Of a stretch of DNA of 64,000 nt, positions 20,201 through 28,313 are shown piece after piece. Source of the stretch: Tritrichomonas musculus (taxonomy: Eukaryota; Parabasalia; Tritrichomonadida; Tritrichomonadidae). Under the pieces are notes generated by a model. It saw only the letters and a program-made list of their open reading frames with translations. It was not told the origin of the DNA and ran no database searches. The position numbers were made by a program, and so were the translations under genes. The stretch is taken from positions 5,270,001 through 5,334,000 of the forward strand of contig JAPFFF010000009.1 of assembly GCA_039105265.1 (NCBI GenBank). The letters are read 5' to 3'. The stretch's first letter is position 1. Each line of letters starts with the position of its first letter.

Positions 20201-21809
20201 TGGTGAATTTGCGAACTTTTTTGGGAATACTTTAAGTCATGAACTAAAACAATCTTCTAAAGATTTAGTTCATTTTATTTCATTATTTAAACTTGACGGT
20301 TTCTTTGATAACAAAACATTATCGTCATTTTTAAATATGGCTTCAAAAGTGCCAAAAAATCAAATTGCCAAAAAAGAGTTTGTTGAAAGTATGTCGACAA
20401 TGTTGTTTCCTTTAATTACACCCAAACCAAAAGTAGAGCCGAGTTACAATAATAACAAAAACAATAACGAAATGATAGTCAAATCTAAAATTGTGAAGCT
20501 TTCTGTCAAAGAGTGCCTCGATGATTCGACTCCGTGTTCGAGGTATGTTTACGAACTCATTTGCTCGACAACTGGAATAAACAAAGATAAACTCAACAAC
20601 ACTTCGAGCGAACTTTCTAGTTTTTCCGCAAATGATGACGATTATGATTACAGTTCTGTTTATGCTACCTACCAAAGTTACCTCTACAACGAAGAAGTTT
20701 TTGAGCGTTATTTAAACGTTCGCTCCAGTTATTATTTCAAAGTTTTGCCGGCTTTAATTGAGAGGAATGAAAAGTTCATGAGAGGTCTTAAGTCATCAAA
20801 ATGTTTGTCTAAAATTGCTTCTAAAATTGTCATGAATTATTCAAGCCATTTAATTTATGCAATTTTTGAGGAGCAAACTCAAATTTTTACGGTTTTGAAT
20901 AGTTACATCACTTCATTTGTTGCTCAGAAATATAAGGCCACTTTGTTAAGTGACCCTGTTAAAGCTTTCGTGAGTTTTTGGAGAGCAAAAGAATTAGAAC
21001 CAGTTTATAAGAAAATTGTCGACTCTTTCGGAGATAATAGTGCGACGGTTATGTACGTTAAGACATCAATAAAGTTCTTAAAATTGTTATTCACTTCTTA
21101 TCCGTCTGAATTCAACGATATGGCATTGAATATGCTATATAGCAAACGATCTGATTTATACGAGAAGATGAATAGCTCATTACGAGGCGAATTTGCTGAA
21201 TTGACGTTTGATCTGATTAATTCTGATAATTCTAATGATTCGTCAGAAAATGGAAAAGGAGGCAAGCACCACGTCAAACAACAAGTTAATCAGCAGAAAA
21301 GTCGGATTTTATTCGACGATTTGGAAAATTTGGAGAAAAATGAGTTGTTTGACCCTCTTCTTTACTCAATTTACGCCCAAAAAATGTCAAAAATGACTTT
21401 TATCGACCAAATTAAACTGAACAACCTTTTGATCAATTTCATGGAACACTGCGATAATATTTCAATGTTCGCTGTGTCAAAAGTTGCAGTGGACGGCCTC
21501 TCTCACTTGAAGCCTGATGAAAGGTCGAGAATGATCAGCGAGTGGACCGAGAAATGCGCGCGTTTAATGAAGGCGAAAATAGACGGACTGTCTTCTAAGA
21601 TCTCCGAGCATGACGCGAAAGTCAGCCAGGCCCAGCTGTCGCAGGCACTGAACTTCTTGGAGATTTCAGATGCTGACGACGGCTTGAAGAAAATCGATTG
21701 CAACGAGAATAAAATGAAAAAATTATCTGAGAATTTGTACGAAAATAAGAATAAGGAGGCAATGGAGCCTTTGGCGAAAACTCTTGATTCTTGCTTGAAA
21801 TATGTTTAA
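14244..21809 (+). CDS. Giant ubiquitin-specific protease (USP9X/USP34-like architecture)
   Basis: A 2521-aa deubiquitinase of the USP (C19) family. About 1100 N-terminal residues are alpha-helical, repeat-like (HEAT/ARM style) with one acidic/Ser-rich linker near residues 770-830. The catalytic domain runs from about 1178 to 1505. The Cys box is GLQNLGCTCYLNSS (C1186), followed by QQDAVEFVQMLLDRID. The His box is MGGHYYSYCKD (H1430), followed by CYNDSTVSPL. The zinc-binding CxxC pairs common in USP fingers are not visible between the boxes. A further 1000 helical residues follow. Domain order and length recall USP9X and USP34. Substrates cannot be read from the sequence. It is one uninterrupted frame; the stop codon forms TAAA, the motif that trichomonads use as a polyadenylation signal. 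Confidence 0.92.
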   Translation: MSREIEDIIKEHPDDIPAQIDALSEAAIDKDLHNYYDIAMELHQKAFDLTIQGFQDKLPELLPKYILTYYLKNSSNEKAIHDFKKDFKKLDNGDDIWDKSKKFYIPEIDTTFKKLNFNLKPNFFIQTYFFPELIDYIKSDVELSLDQLLYYTTIAKNCKSGLKSGTLSDLAQACFQKVSKIENYEQSSIRTIDEKKLRDLLTFIRNNLRLGEGKNLDKLENEIAFKFALSPFLSKQFDGLLRFNSNKSFSSSLVSQIQERGIVEHILKSMHQDLASQFATLLSKLWNAGSYDTQILKQYWNLSLSQHSSVLQKFFTPWPDLIYSIPKSKIDDFWELVENTKSFPEPVVTCLQKVANRANNDVKKAVFSVLWNALEDQNKMDFITVLTDYTPTNSDGRSEVIEKCFSLIEKGEDVKFALCLLSHIWKNVDQEKTKSKFIILLDKCKPQADDIGLLFTVMVKMAENYPAPFDHKEIKKMKKLIKPFFNPQNNHSISTFLKSLITIQKGKLFETDELSKILKWVSKDPENVDNSFFSLIMLIFGKINNISNDSSPIQSLELNGIDTLWELLFSSKLPQVSIYFVNLVYRCQDSNAINLFINRCLSKLDSVGSLYALKMLVMKIENPLDLKAMGIKRNIFIPQDRYINVNFDGDFINSLKVLNGVGVALIKSMIARRTNSNESKIVLVKDQQPVEDNHVFLNDERISVSIGASTDPVRVWKKEELPSQILIQPEYFGQLFDLLTSDNHLLAELSLQLLNFLESSPDELRDIQLIERQEGNMDSKIDTDDTGDIETPTSNEFNTFDDSSSSKSRRSKIKTSKKSEKSFFSKSEFVISWDDKFNPENRFILLYRLNLLANLVSHNHKKFIKGFFQTGGFKQLITMLLNSDERSDILFYSIEMLLKASTTFNLGKLKTQIYQEIGIDFAISTLMKIISKFLSDESYDSHSLLVLLTLLDDLVSYHQKVLLIQDDFPRFYEECLFNADSQVRAGINRILAKVPTDQIEEITYNHLEKASEGNCNEFFYLLRNIANNTESPEKLWKLAFKSLQKYLLQPTTNSKLEFEKEEEDQEELQKTVDDLCAKEADETFLCGIFEVFEVLLPRIQGHIPKAKKVIFFILKKVIFNTNRYIPYPYLSFNLLTKLIDKNESIELEIIKFIKEVTSDCPPSSSYPPNLSSTAKLRGLQNLGCTCYLNSSMQQIFRIQNVRDAVLSYKPDSETEPDKDWTAQLCLLWTKLLYAPFHSINTQPFIKNWTGWDGKPINTMEQQDAVEFVQMLLDRIDEKLQDIKPVSNSVQGSILHKLKGISVDFESDSHEKFTTFSLDVNGRSNLQESYDAILIPDTFPHYKASEEIGYIDANSYTSIEQAPTVLIFQLKRFDYDIETMTRKKINSKYEFSFETDIKTILTENQDVAEPTPCVYELCGVVMHTGNAMGGHYYSYCKDEITNEWNCYNDSTVSPLKTENVINNSLGGMIEVNVLDKKTNEWVREKRENMESAYLLIYKKKDREIKNDKKEPICLMSPRMLRAYLKEQKELILRNVTISNDYLHFIESISEDLNDEIVFIFLFENFVQSLSNSALPVTTDSFINIVKKKLDSSDKFSTFFLSKDTELINLLLNSSSVTTRNACIPVINVAIKKVPKEGEIFINKILSQLDFILNNWKNFDQVFQPIYFYVSEIDSNRRDILDSMLSLLNEKIPSKFKDRELEDFLTSVNLSSVFKIILLLILKLNLTDEFLNTIIDETFMNRWFQSSLHTFEFASLITYFLKDNKKYTDQYLKYILQNSKKMSSSTLAAHFSNACTFVDSLSEYRINWFFKKGIPSQELVGYQLSSFISDSANNISSTKNKSASQLLIKKSNLWLQQWLISTEINVRRSCKLFIYSLFPSFKSFSPSTTFGGYPIPPQFSSPNDSENDRQLGETQEEKDNIIILFEKLLDLSKELMNTCKTAQKIKSNNNTNKPSEVYIPTGDYLEILAWCAFYGRLEKNILKNKDLFGEFANFFGNTLSHELKQSSKDLVHFISLFKLDGFFDNKTLSSFLNMASKVPKNQIAKKEFVESMSTMLFPLITPKPKVEPSYNNNKNNNEMIVKSKIVKLSVKECLDDSTPCSRYVYELICSTTGINKDKLNNTSSELSSFSANDDDYDYSSVYATYQSYLYNEEVFERYLNVRSSYYFKVLPALIERNEKFMRGLKSSKCLSKIASKIVMNYSSHLIYAIFEEQTQIFTVLNSYITSFVAQKYKATLLSDPVKAFVSFWRAKELEPVYKKIVDSFGDNSATVMYVKTSIKFLKLLFTSYPSEFNDMALNMLYSKRSDLYEKMNSSLRGEFAELTFDLINSDNSNDSSENGKGGKHHVKQQVNQQKSRILFDDLENLEKNELFDPLLYSIYAQKMSKMTFIDQIKLNNLLINFMEHCDNISMFAVSKVAVDGLSHLKPDERSRMISEWTEKCARLMKAKIDGLSSKISEHDAKVSQAQLSQALNFLEISDADDGLKKIDCNENKMKKLSENLYENKNKEAMEPLAKTLDSCLKYV

Positions 21810-22225
21810 ATTATATTTTTATAAAATTTTATATATAACTTAATTTTGCAGATTTCTTTAATATAAAAAGAAATTGATTTCTATTTTTCATTATAAAAAG
21901 TTGTTTAATCAAACATTTACAAATTAAATACAATTTATTTTAATAAATTTTAATGACAAACTGGTTTTCAATTTATCATTGAAAACGAATAATTATTTAT
22001 TTCAAAATTGAGTTGATTATTTTCATTTTTCAAAGCTATTCAGAAAAATTGAATTGTATGCAAAAAGAAAAACAGTTTAAAAATTTGAATGGTATGAAGA
22101 TTTGAACTCTAGTTCATATTTAATGATATCGTTGATGTTTGATACAATTAAATAAATAAATCAAAAAATGTTTATTTTTTAGTCAAGAATCATCAAAAAT
22201 ACTTTTTTTTTTTTTTTTTTTTTTG
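21810..22225. other. Convergent intergenic region with hairpin and T tract
   Basis: This is shared 3' flank of the USP gene (+) and the LRR-kinase gene (-). GTTTTCAAT (21964-21972) and ATTGAAAAC (21978-21986) form a 9-bp hairpin with a 5-nt loop. A T run of about 23 nt (about 22202-22224) borders the kinase stop codon. No gene is seen. Confidence 0.45.
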
Positions 22226-24253
22226 TTATTTTTTGCTTGCTTTAGAGTGAAGAGATCTGAAGCGATTCAGTTCTTTGTAGCGACGAAAGATCAATTTCTT
22301 GTCAACTTCAGATGCAAGCTCGAATGAGTGGCTGTGCATGTCTTCAATGATTTCGTCAAAAGATGGACGAGCAGACGCCTTGAAAGCCGTGCAGCGCTTG
22401 ATCAAGTCGACACAAAACTCGCTGATCTTTGAGGACGCCTTTGGATACTTCATAGGAACGTTCGTCATCTTGTCGCGCATGCTCTGCTTCGGGAGCCTTC
22501 CTGTGAACAGCACAAACAGGACGATTCCGTATGAATAAACGTCTGTCTTGTTGTCGTACTCTTCTTCGTTGACCATCTCGGGCGACATGTAGGCAAGCGT
22601 GCCGACGCCTTTCGTGAGCGAGCTGCCACTCGACGACATGTCGGATGCATGAACAAGTCCGAAGTCAATCACCTTCGACTCAAAGACGCTGTTCATCATG
22701 ACATTCTCAAGCTTCAGGTCGCGGTGCATCATGCCACGCGAGTGCAAGTGCGACATACCAAACGCAACTTCAACAGCAACTCGAACTTTCAACGTGTTAC
22801 TCATCAGATCCTTCTCAATGACATCCTTCACGCTGAATGGAAGAAGTTCGAAGAAAAGTGCAATCGTCGTCTTGGCGACTTTTTCTTCTTTTTGTTTTTC
22901 ATCGTCTTCGTCATCGTCTTCGTCATCGCTTTGGTCTTCGTCTTTCGTGCTCTGCGGGAGCTTTTCTTGCATGTTGTAGCCAAGCGACTCGCAGATGCAC
23001 GGGTGATGAATGCTTTGTCCGATTTCGATCTCTTTCACGCTGTTTTGTAGAGTTTTGAATGCAAATTCATCGCTGACTTCTTTGATGACTTTCTTGCACA
23101 TCACTTCACCTGTACGTTTGTCAATTACTTTGAACACTTCACTTGTTCCTCCTTCGCCAATCTTGCGGACAACTTCTTGGAATTCTTCGTCTTCTGCTCC
23201 AATAAATGTCACTTTTATTGCCTCTTCTTCATTCTCATTGATCGATTCGCCTTTCAAAAAGTCGTCGTAACTGATGCACTCCTCGTATCGACTCAGCCGT
23301 GACACCAGGAAGGATGAATACTTCTTCAGTCCTTCATTTTCTTTCTCAAGTTCTTCTATTGTCTTTTCATGACGGTTATTAGCGGTTATCACTTCACTTT
23401 TATTATCCGTTTTTTCTGTCTTTTTCAGCGTCGTTTCTGACATGGGTTTTTCATCAATGTAGCTGATATTTTTTTGGTACTGCTTAACACCGTCTCCTGC
23501 CAGTTTCGCATCACGTTTGACGAGTATTTTCACTTTTTCAGGGGCACTTTTTAATATGTCTTTTCCTAATTCAATCTGCTCGGCATTTGGAAACGATAAA
23601 ACAGAGAGGTTTTTGCATGACAGAAAGCAATAATTCTTGATTACGATAGATTTGGATGTAGCTTCCAGTTTCTCGAGTGGGCACATCTCAAACGCAGCGC
23701 CGTTAATGCATTCGAGCTTTGAATTTGGAGGCGTTACAACCGTTTTTAATTTCGTGCGATTGAAAAAAGCTATGGAACCAATTGTCTTGACTTGCGCTGG
23801 AATGACGGCTTCTTCAATGTCATTGCTCGCAAATTGGAGGATGTAAAAGTCATCTGATGCATCTTGACTCTTCTGTAAAAGATATTTGTTGTCAAAATAA
23901 ATAAAATTGTGATTTTGTGGTGAAATTTCTATGTCTGTCAAATCATATAAATATTGGCACCAGCAAATTCCCAGTTCTTTTAGTTTTGGCGGGATTCTGA
24001 GTTTTTTGATATGCGCTCTAACAAAACAGTTCGAATCAAATGATTCAATTTCTGAATCTTCTGGAAATGTTAAAAAATCAATTTTATTCCCTTCAAAAGC
24101 ATAGCCTTTTATTGATATTATTTTGTATTTTATATTGTTAATCACAGCAAAACGTGGAACTAAAACAATTCCTGTTGCATTTGGGGAATGAATAACTATA
24201 GCGGTTTTATTTTTTTCATTTATTGAGACTCTAAGTCCTCCTTCAACTTCCAT
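22226..24253 (-). CDS. BspA-like LRR plus protein kinase (TKL-like)
   Basis: A 675-aa kinase fused to an N-terminal leucine-rich-repeat region. Residues 1-250 hold about six BspA/LRR_5-like repeats (IKGYAFEGNKIDFLTFP; IGSIAFFNRTKLKTVVTP; IKNYCFLSCKNLSVLSFP). A coiled-coil linker follows (EKTIEELEKENEGLKKYSSF), then the kinase domain from about 360. It has a Gly loop GEGGTSEVF, the catalytic Lys K387 (MCKK), an acidic Asp/Glu insert after alpha-C, HRDLKLENVM (H510, D512), DFG in KVIDFGLVHA, and SPE in GTLAYMSPEM. All catalytic residues are present, so it should be active. LRR_5-kinase fusions are frequent in trichomonads. There is no signal peptide or membrane segment, so it is probably cytosolic. 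The kinase-coding half is noticeably richer in G+C than the flanks. Confidence 0.88.
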   Translation of the reverse strand: MEVEGGLRVSINEKNKTAIVIHSPNATGIVLVPRFAVINNIKYKIISIKGYAFEGNKIDFLTFPEDSEIESFDSNCFVRAHIKKLRIPPKLKELGICWCQYLYDLTDIEISPQNHNFIYFDNKYLLQKSQDASDDFYILQFASNDIEEAVIPAQVKTIGSIAFFNRTKLKTVVTPPNSKLECINGAAFEMCPLEKLEATSKSIVIKNYCFLSCKNLSVLSFPNAEQIELGKDILKSAPEKVKILVKRDAKLAGDGVKQYQKNISYIDEKPMSETTLKKTEKTDNKSEVITANNRHEKTIEELEKENEGLKKYSSFLVSRLSRYEECISYDDFLKGESINENEEEAIKVTFIGAEDEEFQEVVRKIGEGGTSEVFKVIDKRTGEVMCKKVIKEVSDEFAFKTLQNSVKEIEIGQSIHHPCICESLGYNMQEKLPQSTKDEDQSDDEDDDEDDEKQKEEKVAKTTIALFFELLPFSVKDVIEKDLMSNTLKVRVAVEVAFGMSHLHSRGMMHRDLKLENVMMNSVFESKVIDFGLVHASDMSSSGSSLTKGVGTLAYMSPEMVNEEEYDNKTDVYSYGIVLFVLFTGRLPKQSMRDKMTNVPMKYPKASSKISEFCVDLIKRCTAFKASARPSFDEIIEDMHSHSFELASEVDKKLIFRRYKELNRFRSLHSKASKK

Positions 24254-24681
24254 TTAAAAATAATTCAATATTATTTATTTGTGAAAGCATATTCAAATAA
24301 TTGATAAAACATTGAATCTCTTTTATTCAAAATGCTCGATGAAAAAAAAAAAAAAAAAAAAACACCAATAAAATATGATTTTTTGAAAATTTTAAAATTT
24401 TCTCAAATAGAAAACATACATAATCATACTCATGCTATTTTGAATACTTGATTACATTATGATTAGAATTGTTATCTAGATATCAAAAGGGGCGAATACT
24501 ATTAATAATTGAAGCAAATATGTTTCACTGAATATTCCATAAAATAACAAATAAGCAAATACATATGTTTTAATCTAATTATTTAATTAATTCATTCTCT
24601 CCATCTTGATTTATTGAAATATATTCAACCAAATATCAATTGAAATATTTAATTTAAAAATTCAATATAAGTCAGAAAAAA
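24254..24681. other. Divergent intergenic region, AT-rich
   Basis: Promoter region for the LRR-kinase (-) and PARP-like (+) genes. A 20-nt-class A tract lies at about 24341-24362. No clear initiator or other element is recognisable. Confidence 0.45.
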
Positions 24682-25299
24682 ATGACGAAATTTCGCGATC
24701 TTAGAACTTCAATACTAGTCCATATTACTGATAGAGAGGCTGCAAAGAGCATTGTAACAAGCGGAGTTATGCGATGCAGTTCAAAAGGTATGCTTGGACC
24801 AGGAGTTTATTTTGCAGAAAATAAGCAAGCTGCAGATTTAAAGGCGCATCATAAGGGTGCAATTGTTGTTTGCGCTGTTAATTTGGGTAAGCTGTATGAA
24901 GTTTATGGACCTGAAAGGCAATTATCGCTTTCACAACTTAAAGCACAAAATTACGATTCTGTTCGTGGCTATAAATCAAAGAGTCCAGAGTGCAAACATT
25001 TTAATACAGGCACTGAATTTTGTGTTTTTGAAGGAAATCGCATTACACCTTTATTCGCTCAAATCACAGATGCACACGGTACATATTACTTATTTAGAAA
25101 TAAAAAAATTATTGAAGAAGACGATTTTCCAATTGATAATCTGGTTATTGAAGTCAATGAAAATAAAATTACTATTTCAGATACAAATAATAATGTATTT
25201 TCTACAATTGTGCATCCAGAGCCACTCATGAAGGGACGAAAAATAATATTTACTAATGAGGGAGATTTTGATTTTACAAAAGTAATACATAGATTGTAA
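24682..25299 (+). CDS. PARP-fold ADP-ribosyltransferase-like protein (GIG2-like)
   Basis: A compact 205-aa protein with a minimal PARP-like fold. LVHITDREAAKSIVTSGV resembles the nicotinamide-pocket strand with H14. GMLGPGVYFAENKQAADL carries Y43 and the GxGxYF pattern of PARPs and of fish GIG2 proteins. TEFCVFEGNRITPLF places E112 where the PARP strand has EYVVY. The H-Y-E triad is therefore apparently intact and transferase activity is possible, but nothing shows the target. The last 75 residues form a small beta-rich tail (IEVNENKITISDTNNNVFST) that I do not recognise. No helical PARP regulatory domain, WGR or macrodomain is present. Related small domains in other lineages appear in stress and antiviral contexts, a parallel and not evidence here. 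Confidence 0.7.
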   Translation: MTKFRDLRTSILVHITDREAAKSIVTSGVMRCSSKGMLGPGVYFAENKQAADLKAHHKGAIVVCAVNLGKLYEVYGPERQLSLSQLKAQNYDSVRGYKSKSPECKHFNTGTEFCVFEGNRITPLFAQITDAHGTYYLFRNKKIIEEDDFPIDNLVIEVNENKITISDTNNNVFSTIVHPEPLMKGRKIIFTNEGDFDFTKVIHRL

Positions 25300-25611
25300 T
25301 AATAATTAATAATTTTATTATCGGAACATTTTTAAATAGATATCAGAAATCAAATGTTCATATATATAAAAATTAGTGCAAATATTTTAAATATTGTACT
25401 AACTTTTAATATTAGATCTCAATGTTCATTATAACATAATTCCATAATCTTTTTTCTTATTATCAAAAATATAGACAAAATTTTAACCTAATTGAAATTT
25501 AGATCAAATTACAATATATTATATTTAATAAACAAAAAGAGTACTTAGTATTAAAAATAATTACAAAAAATTGTTATAAAGTAAAGTGATAATTTCACGT
25601 AGATGTATAAT
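25300..25611. other. Convergent intergenic region, nothing recognised
   Basis: AT-rich 3' flank shared by the PARP-like gene (+) and the DegT-like gene (-). It contains short A/T runs only. Confidence 0.45.
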
Positions 25612-26649
25612 TTATTCAAGAACAACTGAGAAAGCTAATTTGTTTTTTGTGAAATCAAAGGTACGATAGACAAACATATAATTATCGAATAAATCCTTTG
25701 CATTTTTGAATTGTTCACCATCAGCAAGGACTAAATCTGATGAAAACATTGTATGCGCTGAAACTTGAATTGCAGAGAGTCTTGCTGCGATCTCATCCTT
25801 ATTTTGTTCGCGTTTTACTAACATGCAATAGCCATTTTCGGAAATTAATATTGATTTACTCTTTTCTTGATCTGGAAAATCACTTTTTAGATTTTGAAAA
25901 TCAGTTACCTTCTCTTTGCAATTTTCAAAACGGCGAAGTGCTAAGGTTGCAGACATTTCGCAACTCTTGAAATTAAATCCAAGGTGACCATAAACAAATT
26001 TATAATCATATTTTACACCATCAAGTGTATAGTTGTCGTAGCGTGCATTTATATCTTCATTTTGAGTACCAACACGACCCCAATCACGCATACACAATGC
26101 TGATTCAGCAGTTTGATCGTTCGCAAATAATGCAATTGAACATATTTGATCAAAAGTTAATATTGATATATCGGTCGATGGATTTTCGACCAGGCTGAAA
26201 TAAAGATCTTCTATAATGACAATACTTTTGGATTGCTTAATTGCAGAATAATCGTAATGAGTACCAAGAGGATTAGAAATTATAACATAATTTATTTCTT
26301 TCGTAATGAGATTGGACAATTCCTCAGGAGTTAATGTAAAATTATCAAGAGAGACATCATAAAAATCAATTATTGCTCCGATTTGCTTTAAAATGGCAAT
26401 GATGCTGGTGTCAGTAAGAGCTGGTGTAAGAACATGAACACCTTGATGAATACCTGCTGAGAGAAATGAAATTAGCAAAGCTGACGCTTTGCTGTTCACT
26501 AAAACTCCACTTTTTTTACCACATTTTCTGCTAGTTTCCTTTTCAAGAGTTGAAGCATTTTCGCCTGGGGCCAACCATCCCTTACGAAGAACAGAAACAA
26601 CATCGTTAATTTCTTGATTGGAACAACGAGGAGATATTGATGTAAACAT
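25612..26649 (-). CDS. DegT/RfbH-like PLP-fold protein, probable pseudoenzyme
   Basis: A 345-aa member of the DegT/DnrJ/EryC1 fold. Family marks are EINDVVSVLRKGWLAPG (N-terminal helix and GW-x-PG loop), VLVNSKASALLISFLSAG, and IIEDLYFSL with D148, the Asp that contacts the cofactor ring. CMRDWGRVG (187-195) and DYKFVYGHLGFNFK (215-228) follow. The last two are typical of RfbH/ColD sugar 3-dehydratases. The segment before RDWGR should contain the cofactor-binding Lys (His in ColD/RfbH), but residues 142-212 contain neither Lys nor His, and the region is shortened. The C-terminal Fe-S cysteines of RfbH are also absent. It may have been acquired from bacteria; this is inferred from the family's distribution. 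Confidence 0.75.
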   Translation of the reverse strand: MFTSISPRCSNQEINDVVSVLRKGWLAPGENASTLEKETSRKCGKKSGVLVNSKASALLISFLSAGIHQGVHVLTPALTDTSIIAILKQIGAIIDFYDVSLDNFTLTPEELSNLITKEINYVIISNPLGTHYDYSAIKQSKSIVIIEDLYFSLVENPSTDISILTFDQICSIALFANDQTAESALCMRDWGRVGTQNEDINARYDNYTLDGVKYDYKFVYGHLGFNFKSCEMSATLALRRFENCKEKVTDFQNLKSDFPDQEKSKSILISENGYCMLVKREQNKDEIAARLSAIQVSAHTMFSSDLVLADGEQFKNAKDLFDNYMFVYRTFDFTKNKLAFSVVLE

Positions 26650-26945
26650 TATTGAAAATTTTTGAATTTATTATAAATGAACAAATAAATATTCAAAAAT
26701 AAAACTTTTTTTAAAAGCTATATTTATACCAATTTCATTACAATTCATATTTTATTTTAAACATCTAATTTAAATACTAAAATATTTACAATTCACTTGT
26801 TTTACTGGAAAAATGGCAAGATATTTTGATTTTGAATTCAAAATCTAAAAATTTTATAAAAACGAATCATCCTCCAGCATCAACATTTCGCCGTTGTACA
26901 ACTCCGCTTCGTCGCTCATGGCAACCAACAAAAGATAATCCACGA

Positions 26946-28208
26946 ATGAGACTTACTAAAACTCTTCAATTTGAATTAAATCAATATTCAGAACGAATTA
27001 AAATTCTTCAAACAGAAAACAAGCGTCTACGCAGCCTTTTATCGGCTTTGAATGATTATGAAGATGGATCATATGCTTCACCTCTTCTTGTTCAACACTT
27101 CCAATCAGAATTGAGCTCTATTTCTGATACAATTAACAAAAGAGCAGTTAGATTAAATAATCTTGAGACTAAAGTAAAGTCAACTCGACTTACAATAGGA
27201 TCTGATCTTCCAGCTCAAGGAGAAAAAGCACGACTACTTAACGAAAATAATCATCTTATTGATTTTGCATTTCAGCAAGAACAAATCTCAGCTGTTGAGT
27301 TATCAAAGTTACGAATTTTGCATGACCTACGAGATTTATGTAAATATAAGCGATATGTTCAATATTTAACTGAAGGAAAAAGTATTGACTTTAATAATGA
27401 AGAAGAAGAAATTAAAAATAAGAAAAAGCAAATTGAAAATTTAAAAAAAGCGATTGAATATGAAAAATTCCGAATACTTTCAATGCAAGCTCCTCAATTT
27501 GAAATTAATGAAGCAGCAACTCTTATTCAAAAGCATTGGCGTGGATTTTATCAGCGAAATAACAAAGATAAATATAAAAATGAAGTTATGACTGAAGAAT
27601 TTGAATCTGAAACAGAAGGAACTGCTGATTATAATCAAGATTCAAGCAATGATCATCCTGAAGAATACTCAGATAATAATGATAAATGTAATGACGATAA
27701 TAGCATATTCGAGGTGACAGGTGTTTCAAATCCTGAAAAAGAAGAAAATTTTGATTTTAATAATACACCTGCTGATGCATTTGACTCCCATAAAAATCAA
27801 GATCAAGATCAAACAACAGTTTCATATAATAAATTCCCAAAGAAATCGCCAAAAAGAAATAATACAGCTAGAATCGAAGATTTAATGGAAAAAAGCCATT
27901 TTGAAGAATCTGAAAGAAATAAGATCGATAAAAGAAAACAAATATTAGATAAACCTTTAGAAGAACGAAAAAAAATTAAAGAAAATAATTTGAATGAAAA
28001 TCAAATTGCAACAACTCTTGATCAGCAAAATAATCAAAAAGGCGAACCACAAAATAAATGTGATCAAAAATTAAACAAAAAAGACACCATAACTATAAAT
28101 AGAAAAAATGACACAGTACGAAAGCTCAAATTGGAATTACTAGATCAACCAAGTAATAATAATAATGTTCAATCACCATTAAATATTAAAACATACATGA
28201 GTGATTAA
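26946..28208 (+). CDS. Coiled-coil protein with IQ motif
   Basis: At least 420 aa from the first in-frame ATG (26946). The frame is open back to 26781 but has no upstream ATG; a TTG at 26826 would add 40 basic, Pro/Arg-containing residues (FRRCTTPLRRSW) that look coding. An out-of-frame ATG at 26813 gives an 11-codon frame ending TAA. The real start is therefore unsettled; a non-ATG start, sequencing error or unusual leader are options. Residues about 1-170 form a coiled coil (LQTENKRLRSLLSALNDYED). EAATLIQKHWRGFYQR is a good IQ motif, so calmodulin or centrin binding is likely. The remainder is Asn/Asp/Glu/Lys-rich and probably disordered. A cytoskeletal role is plausible but not shown. Confidence 0.75.
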   Translation: MRLTKTLQFELNQYSERIKILQTENKRLRSLLSALNDYEDGSYASPLLVQHFQSELSSISDTINKRAVRLNNLETKVKSTRLTIGSDLPAQGEKARLLNENNHLIDFAFQQEQISAVELSKLRILHDLRDLCKYKRYVQYLTEGKSIDFNNEEEEIKNKKKQIENLKKAIEYEKFRILSMQAPQFEINEAATLIQKHWRGFYQRNNKDKYKNEVMTEEFESETEGTADYNQDSSNDHPEEYSDNNDKCNDDNSIFEVTGVSNPEKEENFDFNNTPADAFDSHKNQDQDQTTVSYNKFPKKSPKRNNTARIEDLMEKSHFEESERNKIDKRKQILDKPLEERKKIKENNLNENQIATTLDQQNNQKGEPQNKCDQKLNKKDTITINRKNDTVRKLKLELLDQPSNNNNVQSPLNIKTYMSD

Positions 28209-28313
28209 TTAAGATTCAAATATTTTTTCTTATTAATAATTACTATTAATCCAAAAAGGTTTTTATAAAATGCCATTTTCTACAAACATAAATATTCGAA
28301 TAATTAATGATTA

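Noticed and set aside
22649-23058. Several plus-strand frames opposite the kinase gene
   Set aside because: They overlap in all frames across a conserved kinase domain and arise from its higher G+C content.
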